A stretch of 64,000 bases of DNA, from positions 7,672,647-7,736,646 of the forward strand of contig JAQFVV010000049.1 in assembly GCA_028023455.1 (NCBI GenBank), read 5' to 3'. The notes under the pieces were generated by a model. It was not told the origin of the DNA. It worked only from the letters and a program-made list of their open reading frames with translations, and searched no databases. Both the position numbers and the translations under genes were made by a program. Within the stretch, counting starts at the first letter, position 1. Each line of letters begins with the position of its first letter. The DNA is from Epiperipatus broadwayi (Eukaryota; Onychophora; Udeonychophora; Euonychophora; Peripatidae). Below, piece by piece: positions 23,296 through 35,579 of the stretch.

Positions 23296-24699
23296 CAAAC
23301 CATAACCTCAAAAAACAAATTATGATTTTTCTGTAACAAGAACAATTATTAATTTGTTATTGTTGTTGTTGTTTTTACATATCCCTTTTTTAACAATTTT
23401 TTTTGTTTGTTCCAAAGCCATATAGTTTTAAACCATGTCTTTCAACAATGTAATTTTTGGTGAACAACAAATTCATGTAATCTATTTTTGTATAAGAAAA
23501 TATATTATTGAAACACATTTTTTTCTTTTATTAATTGGACCAGAGCAAATATACTGTTAAATAAATAATTATTATTAGTTTTTTTTACTACAGATATTGT
23601 ATTTTTGTTTAAAAAAATTATTTTACCTACATTTAATTCTGAAATTATATATATATGAGAATCTTATAAAATAGCTGCAAAATTTTTTCGTTAAAAATAT
23701 TATTTGTCTATGAGAATTAAATTCTAATTCAATTTTATTTCTCGTTAAATAAATCCATAACTATTTCATAAAAAGCAACTTTTTTTTTTAAACTTATATT
23801 TGATTGTTCTAGAACAAGTTAAGTAAATTATAAATATTAATGCTTTTTTAGAATACTGTTCTTGTTAAAGATGCTTTTTTGTGTCAGATTTTAAACAATA
23901 GTTTGTTCTTTTTTATAAGAGTACCCATTTTAGTTATTTGTTAACAATTTACATTGGAGATTTTTAATGAACTATATCATTTGGCACTACTTCTGTTTCA
24001 TTTATCATTTTATAGATGTAAAATAGAGTATATAAGAATTTGGATTGTTTTATTACTATTATTATTATTATCATTTACTGTTATGATGAAGGTGATGCTA
24101 CTTTAAAATGAAATTTATTAATGACTTAGAGGTTAAATTTATTATGAATCACATCACCTATATAAGTTTACATTGCAAGTCAGAGGGGAAAATAAGTATG
24201 TATACATAGAAGAAATAATCAAATGGGGAATAGTTGTGGCAATGTTGTGGTTATTTGAGGTACTTTTACAGAATTATATGTGATGGATCAGGAATAGAAG
24301 CTACAATATTCACTTGCTGATTTATATTTGAATGTTTTGTATAATTACCTCTGATAATAACTTTTTGGGGGAAGGAGGTGCAGATACATATGTATATATT
24401 ACATGTTTTGTTAGTTCTTGAGTCACAATGTTAATTTTATTTGATAGATACTTGTGAGTAAAAGTTCATGTAATTTGAGGTTACAAATGCCCTGTGTTAT
24501 TGTTATTAGATGGTAATCTGTAACATATTTGTTATGTTGCTAATATGCTCTTCATTGTTTAAGTCTTGAGTGTGGTTTGTAATCCTTGAGATCCATATGC
24601 AATCAGATGAAGTCAGATAAAAATTATCTGTATTTCATTTGTTGGCTAATGATACATCTATTGGAGGGGGCTCTTGTTGATGCTATGGATTGGTGGGAG
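23296..24699. other. spacer between two inverted LINE relics
   Basis: AT-rich, with TTG and T runs near 23350-23410 after the end of the plus-strand LINE. It probably includes 3' UTR sequence of both LINE relics. No gene seen. Confidence 0.5.
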
Positions 24700-26400
24700 T
24701 GTGGTGGCCAGTTATAGATTTGATTGGTGCATTGCAAATGATCAGTTGGTCATGAAGATGTCATGATGCACCATTTTATTATCTCTGGTTATTAATTGCT
24801 ACAGTTTATTAAATGTTGATGGATGGTGCCCTGTATTATTGTTCTTAATGTGAATGTGCAATAAGTGCACCAATAAGTATAGTGCATGAGTTTTGCAGAT
24901 TGATTGGCCAGTCTTTTTATTATGTAGCAATGAATATCTGGGGATGACATTGGATTGTTTATGGGCTGTCATTGTTCAGTGCTGAACAGTGTAGAATTGG
25001 TGTTGCTCTGTTTCTTCTGCTCTGTAGCATAGTTAGCAAAAAGAGTCAACATCTGTGTACAACCACTGGTACTTCAGGAAATATAAAGTGGGTAGGACAT
25101 GGAGGTTTAACCTTAGTCAAATTACTTCATATCTAGAGACCATTTTTTTAAATTACAGTGTAATTGTTGATTGATTATTATAAACATTGTGATATTGGGG
25201 TTGTGGTGCAAATTTGGGTGGATCAGTGAGTAACTTTGTCAGTATGAATACTTGTACATAGTTTAAAGGAATATTTGTAATAATGTGGCTTTTATATAGT
25301 TGCTAATGGATAATAGGTAATCATGGGTGGGTAGCCTATCTGTCAGTGTTACTTGACGAAGGCATTGTAACATTGGAAAGTGCTTAAGTGTGGCTATTAT
25401 TAGCTTTGTGGCCTTCTGCATATGAAATATATAAATGATAAGAAGGCCTAATTCATTGTCATGGGTGATTGGCTAAGCTGTTTTGTGGGTATAGGCATTG
25501 TCTTCCTCCATCACAATAGTTTGTTGCAGAATGAAGAGATTTTGACTGTAAATACTTTGGAAAAAATAATTATGGGAAGGTAGTGAGTGATAGCTGGTTA
25601 AATATTTGGATCTTGGAGTGCATGGAGAGATAAGCTTTTGAGAGTGAGGTGGTGATTTATTTTATTTCTTCTTTCAACTTGTCCTGGATTTTACATCTCA
25701 TTGAATTTGCACTCATATAAAAAAAAAAACTAAAAATAAAAACCCAAAAAAGTGATGTCATTTATATAGGCAAAGCATGTTATCTGCTGAAATGTGTTTG
25801 GTATTTGGATGCCAGTGAATGTTGTCTGGATCTTAATTAGTTGCTGATTGATATAAAAAATAAATAGCAATTAACTGAGTGAAGAACCTTGAGAGATGGA
25901 TAGTATTGGAGTGAAGGGTGTGGAATTTTTTCTGTTAAGTGTGATATCGATTTCACATCTCAGCAATAAGTTAGTCAGCACATTCAGAAGAGTGCAAGAA
26001 ATGTGTTTTCAGTTAACATGTCAATAATTTTTTGACTGCCTCAGAGTCAAAGATCACTTTGATGTCTATATGAACTGAAACTGGGGGGTATTTATGACCT
26101 TGAAAATAAGTGCTACTGTCTTGTTAATGATAGCTTCATGGCAAACTGATATGATAAAAGGGAGCAGATGTTGTTCAATCTTGTATTTGATAATTTTTTC
26201 AACAAGCTTGATGGCTAGTGGGTCCATGGAAATAGGTCAAAGATTGGTAAGGTTGGTTATTTAAGCTGATTTCTTGTTGAAAAGTATTATTGTGATTTAA
26301 TAAAGGTTCCCTATATTGTAGATTTTTTGTGTGACTTAGCTCACAAGATAACATAGCACTTGAGCGGTTGGAAGACTAAGCTGTTCAAACACAATAGAAT
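24700..26400 (-). pseudogene. L1/Tx1-like LINE relic with RT core, minus strand
   Basis: Read on the minus strand from about 26400, the relic passes through the conserved RT blocks. These are PISMDPLAIKLVEKII (about 26225), HIDIKVIFDSEAVKKLL (about 26060), ISQGSSLSQL (about 25885, the QGSxLSP block) and FAYINDI (about 25770, in place of FAYADDI, so the catalytic Asp pair is broken). Later come KSLSLHALQ, FCNKLLWWRKTMPIPTKQLS and LNLHVLPTLYFLKYQ with LCYRAEETEQHQF, matching 22432-23020 block by block. Several frameshifts and stops are present. It lies tail-to-tail with the plus-strand copy at 22160-23295. An old, dead copy. Confidence 0.65.
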
Positions 26401-27634
26401 GAAGAATAAAGAATTAAGACTACTTTAAATTAGAAAAATAGAATTTAATAAAGTATTAGGGAAAAAATTCTTAAATTAAAGAATATATAATTAATAAAAT
26501 TCTGTAAGCATATATTACCCTTCGAGATAAACTACAATCTTGTCATTAGATTTTCTAATTATCTCTTATATTCATATTTGACACATTTTAACTAAAAAAG
26601 ATATATTTTATAATATATCAAAAGACTTTATATATTGATGATTTCTTTTTTGATATAATTAAACAATATAATGATGTATGAATCGCTGCAGCAGAATAGA
26701 TTTAAAAATTTCAATAACAATATCTCTCTTCCTCTTTTTCTCATCCAGTCAAATTCAATGCTCATATCCCACAAAACAGATGTTAAAATAAATTTTTTAA
26801 ATGATTATTTGAAAAGATTAAATAAATCAATAAATATGAAAATAAAACATGAGAGAATTAAATATTTAATTTGATTTTAAGCACATGCACCAGTTTAAAA
26901 TAACTAAAATTAATAGTAATAAGTTTTCTTACTTGGTTAGAAAAATAAATTACAAAATGTTTTTATCTAGAGAATTCCAATATTTTCAGTTGCAACTGAA
27001 TAAATTTGTATATGTCTAAATTGACAGGACCACTTTTATACATGTGTGTACACTGGAAACTATTTCCTGGAGTTTAATTCTCAGTTGTTCTTGCTTCCTT
27101 GCATAAAAATTTTATGCCTTTTATAGATTTCTGTTAATATAAATATCATGTTACTTTTCCCTTTTTATAATCATATATATATGTAAATTGTTATACACAT
27201 TTACATACAGATTTTTCAAGCTATAAATTTCTATTCAGATTAACTATAACATCAAAAGAAAAAATACATTTCAAAAATCTGAAATCTGCATATATAAATA
27301 GTGCATTTGGATTGATCAATTGCTCATTCTGATATCTCTTTATTACATATTTTTCATGAATCTGATAGAGTAATAAGTTTAAATTTAATGTGAATTATCA
27401 GTTTTTTCTCAGTTCATGGTGTCTACTTGTTGAACTGTAGATTGACACTTTTATTGTTGCCAAAGTAATTCATGAACATAACTGATATGAATTTATGCTG
27501 TTACTTTCTGCTTAAACACTAATTTTATCATTTGAATGTATCTTTTATATATCTTTCATCTAGTGATACAGATGAGACCAAATGTATAAAAAAAAATCCA
27601 TATGACATTATTTCTCAAGTGTTTGTAAGAAATT
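26401..27634. other. AT-rich non-coding stretch
   Basis: No gene supported. A 67-codon ORF at 26671 has the composition of random AT-rich DNA. Confidence 0.5.
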
Positions 27635-27700
27635 TGAGCAGCAGAATCGATCCTAGGACCTCCTGATTCCAAGGAAGATGCTTTATCAAATATCATTCTT
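27635..27700 (-). mobile_element. tRNA-derived SINE fragment, minus strand
   Basis: On the minus strand: an A-box-like tttgataaagcat, then ccttggaatcaggaggtcc, then a B box in ctaggatcgattctg. It matches the tRNA-like part of 4215-4335 closely, so both belong to one SINE family. The body beyond the tRNA part is not recognisable. Confidence 0.55.
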
Positions 27701-28600
27701 ACAATATCTATAATTTTAAAATCCATATATGCATATATATTCACTTACATGACAATGTAATTTGTCATTTATACTCTATTAAATACAAACCAAGCAATGA
27801 CATTTTGACAAAAAAAGTAATATGTTTTTTTTAAATTGAAGTGTTTTAATTTTTTGATCAGTGACCTCTTTTAAAAACAAAATGCTAATCTTACTGCATA
27901 TGTTTTGTCTTTAGAATATAATAAAATAAGCTGCAACTTTATTCCTAAAAAATAAAATATAAAATAAGTCACAAATTGTTATTTTGTCTATTAGTATATT
28001 TTATAATGACTTAAGTGATCTTCAAAATAGAATTTTGAAAACATATCCTGTATTATCTTTAAAATAATAGAAAAGATAATATCCAAATATTACCTCCTAT
28101 ATCTATGAGTTTATAATGACTTGAATTATATATGACAAAATGAAGTCAAATAAGATATCAACTATCAATTTTAATAATTAATTATCATATAAACAATAAA
28201 TGAATGACTTAAAATTATATATATATAAACATATTAAATACCTGACCAGAAGGTACAATATATATAAATAGCATGTTTTCATAAATTTTAAATATATATA
28301 TAATTACTATATTTTCATGAATTTTTTAAATGTAAATATTGAAATTATAATAGGAATTTCCATGTATTTACCTAGAAATATTGCAGCTAAGATGTAACCA
28401 ATTAATACTCAATTGAAAACTGATGATGAATGCTGAATTCACATTATCTTAAAATAGTATTGTTTTCCTAACTTTTAATTTAAGATTCTCTTTTTAGATT
28501 ATATGATCTTACTAAGACAATATTTTGCAAATGGTTCACATCTTGCTACATCTTATCTAAATTATTTTTAAACACAAGAAAATTCATATTTTAATCTCAA
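27701..28600. other. AT-rich non-coding stretch
   Basis: No gene or repeat recognised. Confidence 0.5.
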
Positions 28601-28605
28601 AATAT

Positions 28606-30118
28606 TGTCATTGTAACTCTATTATTAGCAACAGAGCAGTAAAGTAATATGAATAAAATAATATGAGGCTAAGAATTATTTATCTAGACCTCGCACTTTC
28701 CATAAATATTTATATACTTGTCTTCCATGCATTCTAGGTTTAGCACATAGAAGTGCATATTCTCAGAGCTAAGAGAGGATTTATTTTATGGATTGTGTAT
28801 ATAGTATTTATTGCTTTACTTTATTAGCAAGTGTTATATATAAGGTGTACATAATTTGTATGTTTTTCAAAAACTAAAATATTTTTATTCCATTATTATT
28901 GTAGTGAAGGTATGAAACAATAATTAATGACTTTGTAAATGAAAACAATTTATTAATGAGAAAAATGAAATAATAAATCAATTGATAAATAAATAAAAAA
29001 ATAAGTTTTTAGACTTTTCTCCAGGAATTATTTTCTGGAGTACTTTCTGCTTCAAAGACTGCAAAAAAGTTCAAATGCTTTCTTTTTTTCAATTTAACAT
29101 TACAACTTTTTGTTTACAAAAACATTATCTTTATTTGTGTCTAGATAGCTTTTCTGGGAATAATTTTAAATACTTCATTATTGTAGAATATGATACAGTT
29201 TATACACCAAAAAATTCAAATTCCAATATTAATTATATTTCTCTGATGCATCTATGCATAAAAAAATAATATCATTTTTTAATAAGTTTAAAAATAGTTT
29301 TCATTTTTTAATGTTTTTTAAAAGTTCATAAATATTTTTTCATAATTTATTTTGAATATCCATAAATAAAAAAACAATATTAAAGCAAGAACAATTCTGG
29401 TTTCAAAAAAATGTTCTGTTAACTGGAGAACTTTTTTTCTCTTCAATATTTTTTTTCTTTTCAATATTGTTGAATGAAAAGCTTAAAAGTATTTAATTAT
29501 ATAAGGTGTTTCTATCCTTATTTTTTTTAACTATCTGTTTACAAAGTTACATTTACTAATAGTAGTTCTAGAACAAATTTGGAAGGAATGTAGATTAAAT
29601 AATTGCACTAGGGTTGGAAACAATAAATTATTTATTTTATTTTCATATGTCATAGCATCGGCCGGGACGCGAACCCACAAACGTCTGCAACCAACTACTT
29701 GCTTGCATGGTGGCTGCGATACCTCTCGGCTAACAACGCATGACATAAATTATTTATTTTAGATTAGTACTTCAGTTTCTGTATAAACCTTAAGTGAATA
29801 ATAAAAAACCAAAATTTCCACTTATGTATAAAAGGCTTATTTAACAGCTTGTTTAATTTTTGCTTTTCTTTTTCTGCTTTGAAGAAAAGTGGGGAAAAGA
29901 GTGAAAAAAAAAATCTATTTCATTACAATATTTTTTTCATTTGATTTATATTTCAACACTTTAACTGCAATATATAAATTTGGATGGGGTCATCTTCATA
30001 ATAAATTCAATGTATTTTATTTTTTATGAAAGAGAAAATTAAATAAATGAATATCACTTATTATATTTTTAAAAATACAATAATGTAATGTTGGCACGAT
30101 CAGTATAATCACTACACA
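28606..30118 (-). mobile_element. 3' LTR of the minus-strand LTR retrotransposon
   Basis: Read on the minus strand it starts TGTGTAGTGATTATACTGAT at 30118 and ends with CA at 28606. It matches 34751-39762 along its whole length once insertions are removed (for example catagaagtgcatattctc / ttcaaagactgca / tgcactagggtt / atcagtataatcacta). It is about 1.39 kb without the SINE at 29640-29745. A polypurine tract lies directly before its start. Its outer flank aatat (28601-28605) resembles tatat after 39762, a possible 5-bp target duplication with one mismatch. The two LTRs differ by many substitutions and indels, so the insertion is old. Confidence 0.72.
29640..29745 (-). mobile_element. tRNA-like SINE with 16-bp target duplication
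   Basis: On the minus strand it has an A box in ttagccgagaggta and a strong B box in gggttcgcgtcccgg, then ends gacatatgaaaa. The 16-bp sequence taaattatttatttta flanks it on both sides (29624-29639 and 29746-29761). The other LTR has this site once, uninterrupted, at 36771-36786, which gives a direct empty-site comparison. Related to 4920-5026 and to the hairpin at 8605-8876. The tRNA part is Ser/Leu-like, with a long region between the boxes. Confidence 0.75.
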
Positions 30119-30136
30119 TCCCCTCTCTCTAAAAAA
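30119..30136 (-). other. polypurine tract next to the 3' LTR
   Basis: On the minus strand an A-rich run is followed by gagagagggga immediately before the TG of the LTR. This is the plus-strand primer position in LTR retroelements and supports the orientation. Confidence 0.65.
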
Positions 30137-30724
30137 AGAGAATGGAACTGTGAAATATTCCATTTCTCTTCTCCAATCGCAATATCATTTAATAAGTTTA
30201 TTATGAAAAATATATTTCATTAAATTAGTTTTTACGATAGATGATATTTCTCTCTTTAAAAAAAATATTAAATTTTCACTTCACAACTATTAATTCTTGA
30301 ATGAATCTTGAGTCATAAGGGAACAAGCCATCCTTTTTTTTAATATCAGTTTTTATATCTTCCAAAATAAGCTCTATGTGAGGATGGGGTTGGTAACCTC
30401 TTGTTTTTCACTTTAGTTCTTTTCTCAGAATCTTATTAGTTGTTTTAGGCTAAGATGAAATTCCCTCTCTTTTTTGTCTGGATTTGCCTCTTTCTATTTG
30501 TTGTTCTTTTTGGTAGGTCTCACTTGCACCTTGAATGGGAGATAAAGATGGTGATTGTTTCTTAGAAACTTTTATACATGATGCAGACTAATTCCTTGAG
30601 CATGTTTACTTTAATTCTTCCATTATTTTTATAATTTCTTTTGTTTTTCTGTTGATTTTTATTAAGTTGGTTTTTTTGGAATATAATCTATCTTTATGCT
30701 ATCAATGGATAGATCCCTTTCTTA

Positions 30725-33130
30725 AATGGTTTAACAGTCATTAAATGTGTGATTCATGAACATAGTGCAGAATTCGACTACCACACAGAACTGCAGTACC
30801 ATCTAGGTAGCGAAGCCACCCGTAGCACTGAGTTCAAACATAGTTTATCGGTTCCACAATACAATCTATGAAACAATGCATCTGATACCATGTTAGTAAA
30901 TATTTCTTTAGGCATGGTGATCAGGAGATTGCACGAGAATCAAGAAATTTATTTTGAGTTAGCCAATCAGAACATTAATCTTAACATTTATATTTAAAGA
31001 ATTGAGGAAACATATTGAATGGGTATTGAATAAATAAATAAAGAAGTAACGGCAGACAAATAGTTTAACATTATTTATTGAAACATTTTAATAATAAATC
31101 ATTTACTAATATTTGGTGAGATTTAAAATTGAGTAACGGAATTTTCCGATACTGTTATATATTAAAGAAATACTTTTATTTATTTAGAAACATTTAGGCA
31201 AAATTATTTTACCAATAATACTTTATATTTAAGATCTCAGTAGCGGTATTTTCCAATACTGTTAGGTTTACAAAGAGAAATACATTTTTTTATGACGTAA
31301 TCTAGCTACCTAAAATTCTCGAGCAAGTATTTCTAAGGCATGCCTTTAGGGAGTTATTCTTTTGCAATACAAGAGTCTAAAGTAAGATTTATAATAGTAG
31401 CAGTGGACATATATTTATTTAATTTAAGATATTTACTAATAACTAGAGGCAAACATTTATTTGAGAGTGAATTATGTCACTAATTCAGGGACGGAGTTAT
31501 ACATAGAATAATAAAGTTAATAAAAAAACACATGGTATGTTTAGAAAGGTGATAGGAAGTGGCAGTATATTGAAACTGCAAAGCCGTGAATGAGTTTATA
31601 AGAACGATGGGCTGGCATTTGCCATAGGTCCAAAAAAGTAAGGTGTCACATAACCCGCTGGCTGCATGACTTTCATCAAGTCCTACAGGAGAATTTATTA
31701 TGTCTGCTTGTGTAGGATGACTGGGGTTAGTTTCAACCCTACAGAATCCGGAATATTCAAGGCTTGTAATGGGTCATCACATCTCTAAAACGTAACACAT
31801 GTATAATGTACAGACGATTCTGTTGAGATTTAAATATATTTTATAACTCAGCCCTACATTATCAACATTTAATAATGAACGTTTGCGACTCTCAAAGAAA
31901 TGCAATTTTATGGAATTAATAATATAAAATTTAATAAAATATGAAACAATATATAAACTGGGTGATTATTATAACTAATATGTCAGCCATTTGCTAAGCA
32001 GTAGACCCCTGCATTACAATAAATGAAGCATTGAATGTGTGTTATTTATATGAAAATATTAAGTTATTTATGAAAGTAAATATTAATGAAAATTTGAGAC
32101 ACATCCACTGTTTCAAGCGATCATAGATTTATACTTAGAAAATTATGAGCATGCGATAATTATATAATAAAATGTAGATTTTAGAAATACGTACCAAGAA
32201 AGATAGAGTTAGGCAGGCTAGATTGTTAAAGAAATTTACATAATATTAATTAATAAATTTATAGTTTTACACATGAGAAATTACAGTTTATAGTTTATAA
32301 AAAGATGAATGAGCTATAGTGGGATATTAGTAGAGTACTCTAGAGAATTTGAATACAGGTACCTGTTTTATGAGAAGTTTTCCAATTCAGTGATCAGCAG
32401 CAAATTGTTCATGATTCTAGCATTAGCAGTTCTTTCCAGTGTTTGGGTGATTTAATTATTTGAATAGCAGCAGCAGTTTTCCAATTGTTTGGGGCAGCAG
32501 ATCTTCTTTGATTTTATGGAAGGCAAGGCGTAGGTTCTCGGCAAACAGTCGACCATCTCCGGGGAGAATAGTCTTTGGCGCTTTCTACTCACACATACTG
32601 TGGCACGTAAAAACAATATATATATTAGGAGACTCTCAACTGCTCGAGAGCAAAGCTAAAGTTTAACTGAAAGTTTCTAGAAAGTCTAAAATGGCCTCCT
32701 TTCTTAGATCTTATCTTTTACATTTTTGTTATAGTTTAATTTTGGATTCCACTTAATATGCCCTGAGGATAATCAATGCATTTTGTTAAGTTTAATTATA
32801 GAGAAAGCTGCCTTTCTATTGTTTACATTTACATTTTATAATTACATTTTGGGGAATTTTTTTTTAATTAATCTATTATCTCTCACTGACTGTTACTTTT
32901 AAAATTTCAAATACAAAAGGGAACATACGATTATTTTTACTTTTATCTTTATTTATTGCCCTAAATTTGATATCGAAATGTGTGCATGTTTATGGTGAAT
33001 TCTACATATATCTATACATTTTTAATATTGCTACACACACAATTCGATACCAAAAAGTTTAAATTTGGGTAGGATAGAGCGGTGAGTGAGAGACGATAGA
33101 AAAAGGTGAAACTTAAGATGCGAATACGAA
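30725..33130 (-). mobile_element. LTR-like insertion with tRNA primer-site motif
   Basis: It is less AT-rich than its surroundings and contains several CpGs (32530-32620). On the minus strand, an AACA ending at 30891 is followed by TGGTATCAGATGC (30878-30890). This fits the CA end of an LTR followed by a primer-binding site; TGGTATCAGA is the usual site for initiator-Met tRNA in many Copia elements. A TATA-like run near 32618 lies upstream of the CpG-rich part. The start of the LTR and any second LTR were not found. A short internal direct repeat (agtaacggaattttccgata at 31131; agtagcggtattttccaata at 31240) is present. Confidence 0.35.
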
Positions 33131-33179
33131 TCTTACTGTTTCAATGGTGGTTGAGCTACCATAGAAAGTTTGATTTAAT

Positions 33180-34468
33180 TCATATCTACAGCATTTAGGA
33201 AATCTTTCACTTCTTCAGTAAGCTTTCTGTCAGTACTAATAACCATTTTCTCAATCCTAAAAAATAAATTGTGTCCTATTATTCTGATTATTTGGTGTTC
33301 AGTTATCCCACATGCTAATAATGTTCATAATCTTGTAATCTGTCTTCTAAAGAATTGTGTGTATGTTTCACAGCCTTTGATCCAAAATATCTCTTGCAGG
33401 ATCTGATATTTTTTTGCTGCCTGACTTTCTTCTATGCAGAAGTTGCTTAGAATTTGTTTTTTGTATTCCTGATAAATAGTTAGTTTGCTTATCAGTGAAT
33501 TTTACCATTCCTTGGTGAGTCCATTTAAATTATTATATGCAATGATTACTGATTCAGTTTTAATTTAAATTCAGCTCAAAATAGCTTTCCAAATTACCTG
33601 GATGCTCAATTGGATCATCTCTAAATGTTTCAATTTTCAAAAATTGGTTGATGCTTTTCATATTTTTACCAAATCCATGTTGTCTTCTAATTATTGCATT
33701 ATTTTGTTTTCTTGGAACTATTTTATCCACAGTGTGTGTACTTTGATTTTTTTTTATATTGTTATATACTCTCTTTCAATCTATTATAATCTGTTTGATG
33801 TCATTTACAGTGACAACCATTTCTTTAAATAAAGAATCATCCTTTGAAAATGTTCTTATCTTTTCTTGATCTTTCACCTCCAGCCTGCAATCTTTTTCAC
33901 AGGACTATCATTGTTTCTTGTACATTATCTTGATAGGTCCTATTGGCTTTATGGACCATATTCTGAACACTTGCAGACAATGTTTTTTCTATGAGCTTCA
34001 TCTTTTCCTGGATATGCTTATCTACTTGCTTTATCTTCTCTTCTTTCACTGTGATAATACTATTTTCTATTCTCAGTAAATTTTTTTTCCACTTCTTCTT
34101 TGATTTGAACATAAGCCTTTTTCATTTCTTCTTGATTTCTGTCCATTTTATTATTCATTTCTTCTTGACTTGTATCAATTTTATTAATTTCTTCTTCATT
34201 TTTGGTCCATTTTATTTTTTATTGCTGACAGCATTTCTCCTTTCATTTGATGATCTCTTTTATTATTATCTTCTTTGAATTGCTCTCTTATTTGTTAGTT
34301 CTTCTATTATTATCTTCTTTCATTTGTTTCATTAAAGCTAAAATATTTTCAATGTGAGTGTAGCTACTGCTGGTTTTGCTCTTCAGAAACTTGCACATCC
34401 AAGCTCTCCTCTTCTATCACCATTTCAGACTCCATTGATTGACCTTCTCCAGTATCAAGTGACTTCAT
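33180..34468 (-). pseudogene. decayed gag-like gene of the LTR retrotransposon
   Basis: It starts on the minus strand at the ATG at 34468 with an acidic, Glu/Ser-rich leader (MKSLDTGEGQSMESEMVIEE). A Lys/Glu-rich, coiled-coil-like middle follows; the 71-codon frame at 33897-34112 is its longest intact piece (for example KEEKIKQVDKHIQEKMKLIE). Then comes a capsid-like helical part over about 33180-33650 (IETFRDDPIEHPGNLESYF and TDRKLTEEVKDFLNAV). Position directly after the 5' LTR, orientation and composition all fit gag. At least four stops or frameshifts break it. No zinc knuckle is visible. Identification rests on position and composition rather than a diagnostic motif. Confidence 0.5.
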
Positions 34469-35579
34469 ACTTACTTGTTGTTTACTGTTTTTCTTTTTTA
34501 ACCTTGTTAACATTAGCCCCAACCTAATTCTTTAGCAATTTTCCAATTTAGTTATTCTTCTTTTTTTCAGAATAAAATATTCAGGGCTTTCAACATTGTT
34601 GATGCTAATTTATGTATAAACATCATCATTCTTTAAGAGTAGAATAAAATGTTTGATGGCACTACATTGTCAGTGTTATCCATGCACAGACACTGTTGTT
34701 CACTAACTGTAGACCAGAATGTTTAATGCCACCATGTTGCACGCTAATTGTGTAATGGTAACTCTATTCTTAGTGACAGATCAGTAAAGTAATAGGAATA
34801 ATATGAATCTCATAATATTTATCTAGAATTCATACTTCCCATAAATATTCATTTACTTGACTACCATACACTCCAGACATGACACATAAAAGAACATGTT
34901 CTCAGCTATGGTTGGGTTTATTCTATCAGTCATGTGTGTAATATTTATTGGTTTATTTTAACAAGAGTTATATATAAGCTGTATGTAATTTATATGTTTT
35001 TCAAAAAATAATTTTTTTTCTATTATTATTGTAGCGAATGTATAAAATAATAAGTTTGTAAATAAAAACAATTTATTAATGAGAAAAATAAAATAATAAA
35101 TCAATTAATAAGTGAAATAATAAGTCATTAGAATTATCTCTGAGAATTTTCTTTTTTGGGTACGTTTTGCTTCAAAGACTGCATTAAAAGTTTGAATGCT
35201 ATCTTTTTTTTTCCCAATGTCACACTATATTCTAGATAGATTTTCTGGGAATAATTATAAATACTTTATTATTGTAGAATATGATACAGTTTATACACCA
35301 AAAAAATTCAAGTTCTAATATTATATTTCATTATTCTATGAATAAAAAAATAATATCATTTTTAATAAGTTTGAAAATAGTTTTCATTCTTTAATCTCTT
35401 TAACTTCATACATATTCTTTTTTAATTTATTTTGAATAGCCATAAATAATAAAACAATATTAAAGTATGAGCAATTCTCACGTGCATCAAAAAATACCTT
35501 ACCACTATCTGGAGAACTTTTCTTCTCTTCAATATTTTCTTTCTTTTCAATATCATTAAATTACTGATAAGCTAAAATT

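Larger units (their letters stand above)
30119..34750 (-). mobile_element. internal region of the LTR retrotransposon
   Basis: It lies between the two LTRs and is read on the minus strand. From the 5' side it holds a leader (34469-34750), a decayed gag-like gene (33180-34468), an LTR-like insertion (about 30725-33130) and a short downstream coding remnant (about 30300-30720) before the polypurine tract. No protease, reverse transcriptase or integrase core is recognisable, so pol is largely deleted or replaced. The leader contains a small duplication (gaatgtttaatgccaccatg at 34715 resembles 34648). No convincing primer-binding site directly abuts the 5' LTR. Confidence 0.6.

Noticed and set aside
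25345-25395. Plus-strand CTTGACGAAGGC...GGAAAG resembling a hammerhead
   Set aside because: The stretch is coding sequence of the minus-strand LINE relic (aligns with the 22.6-kb copy) and the boxes do not fit.
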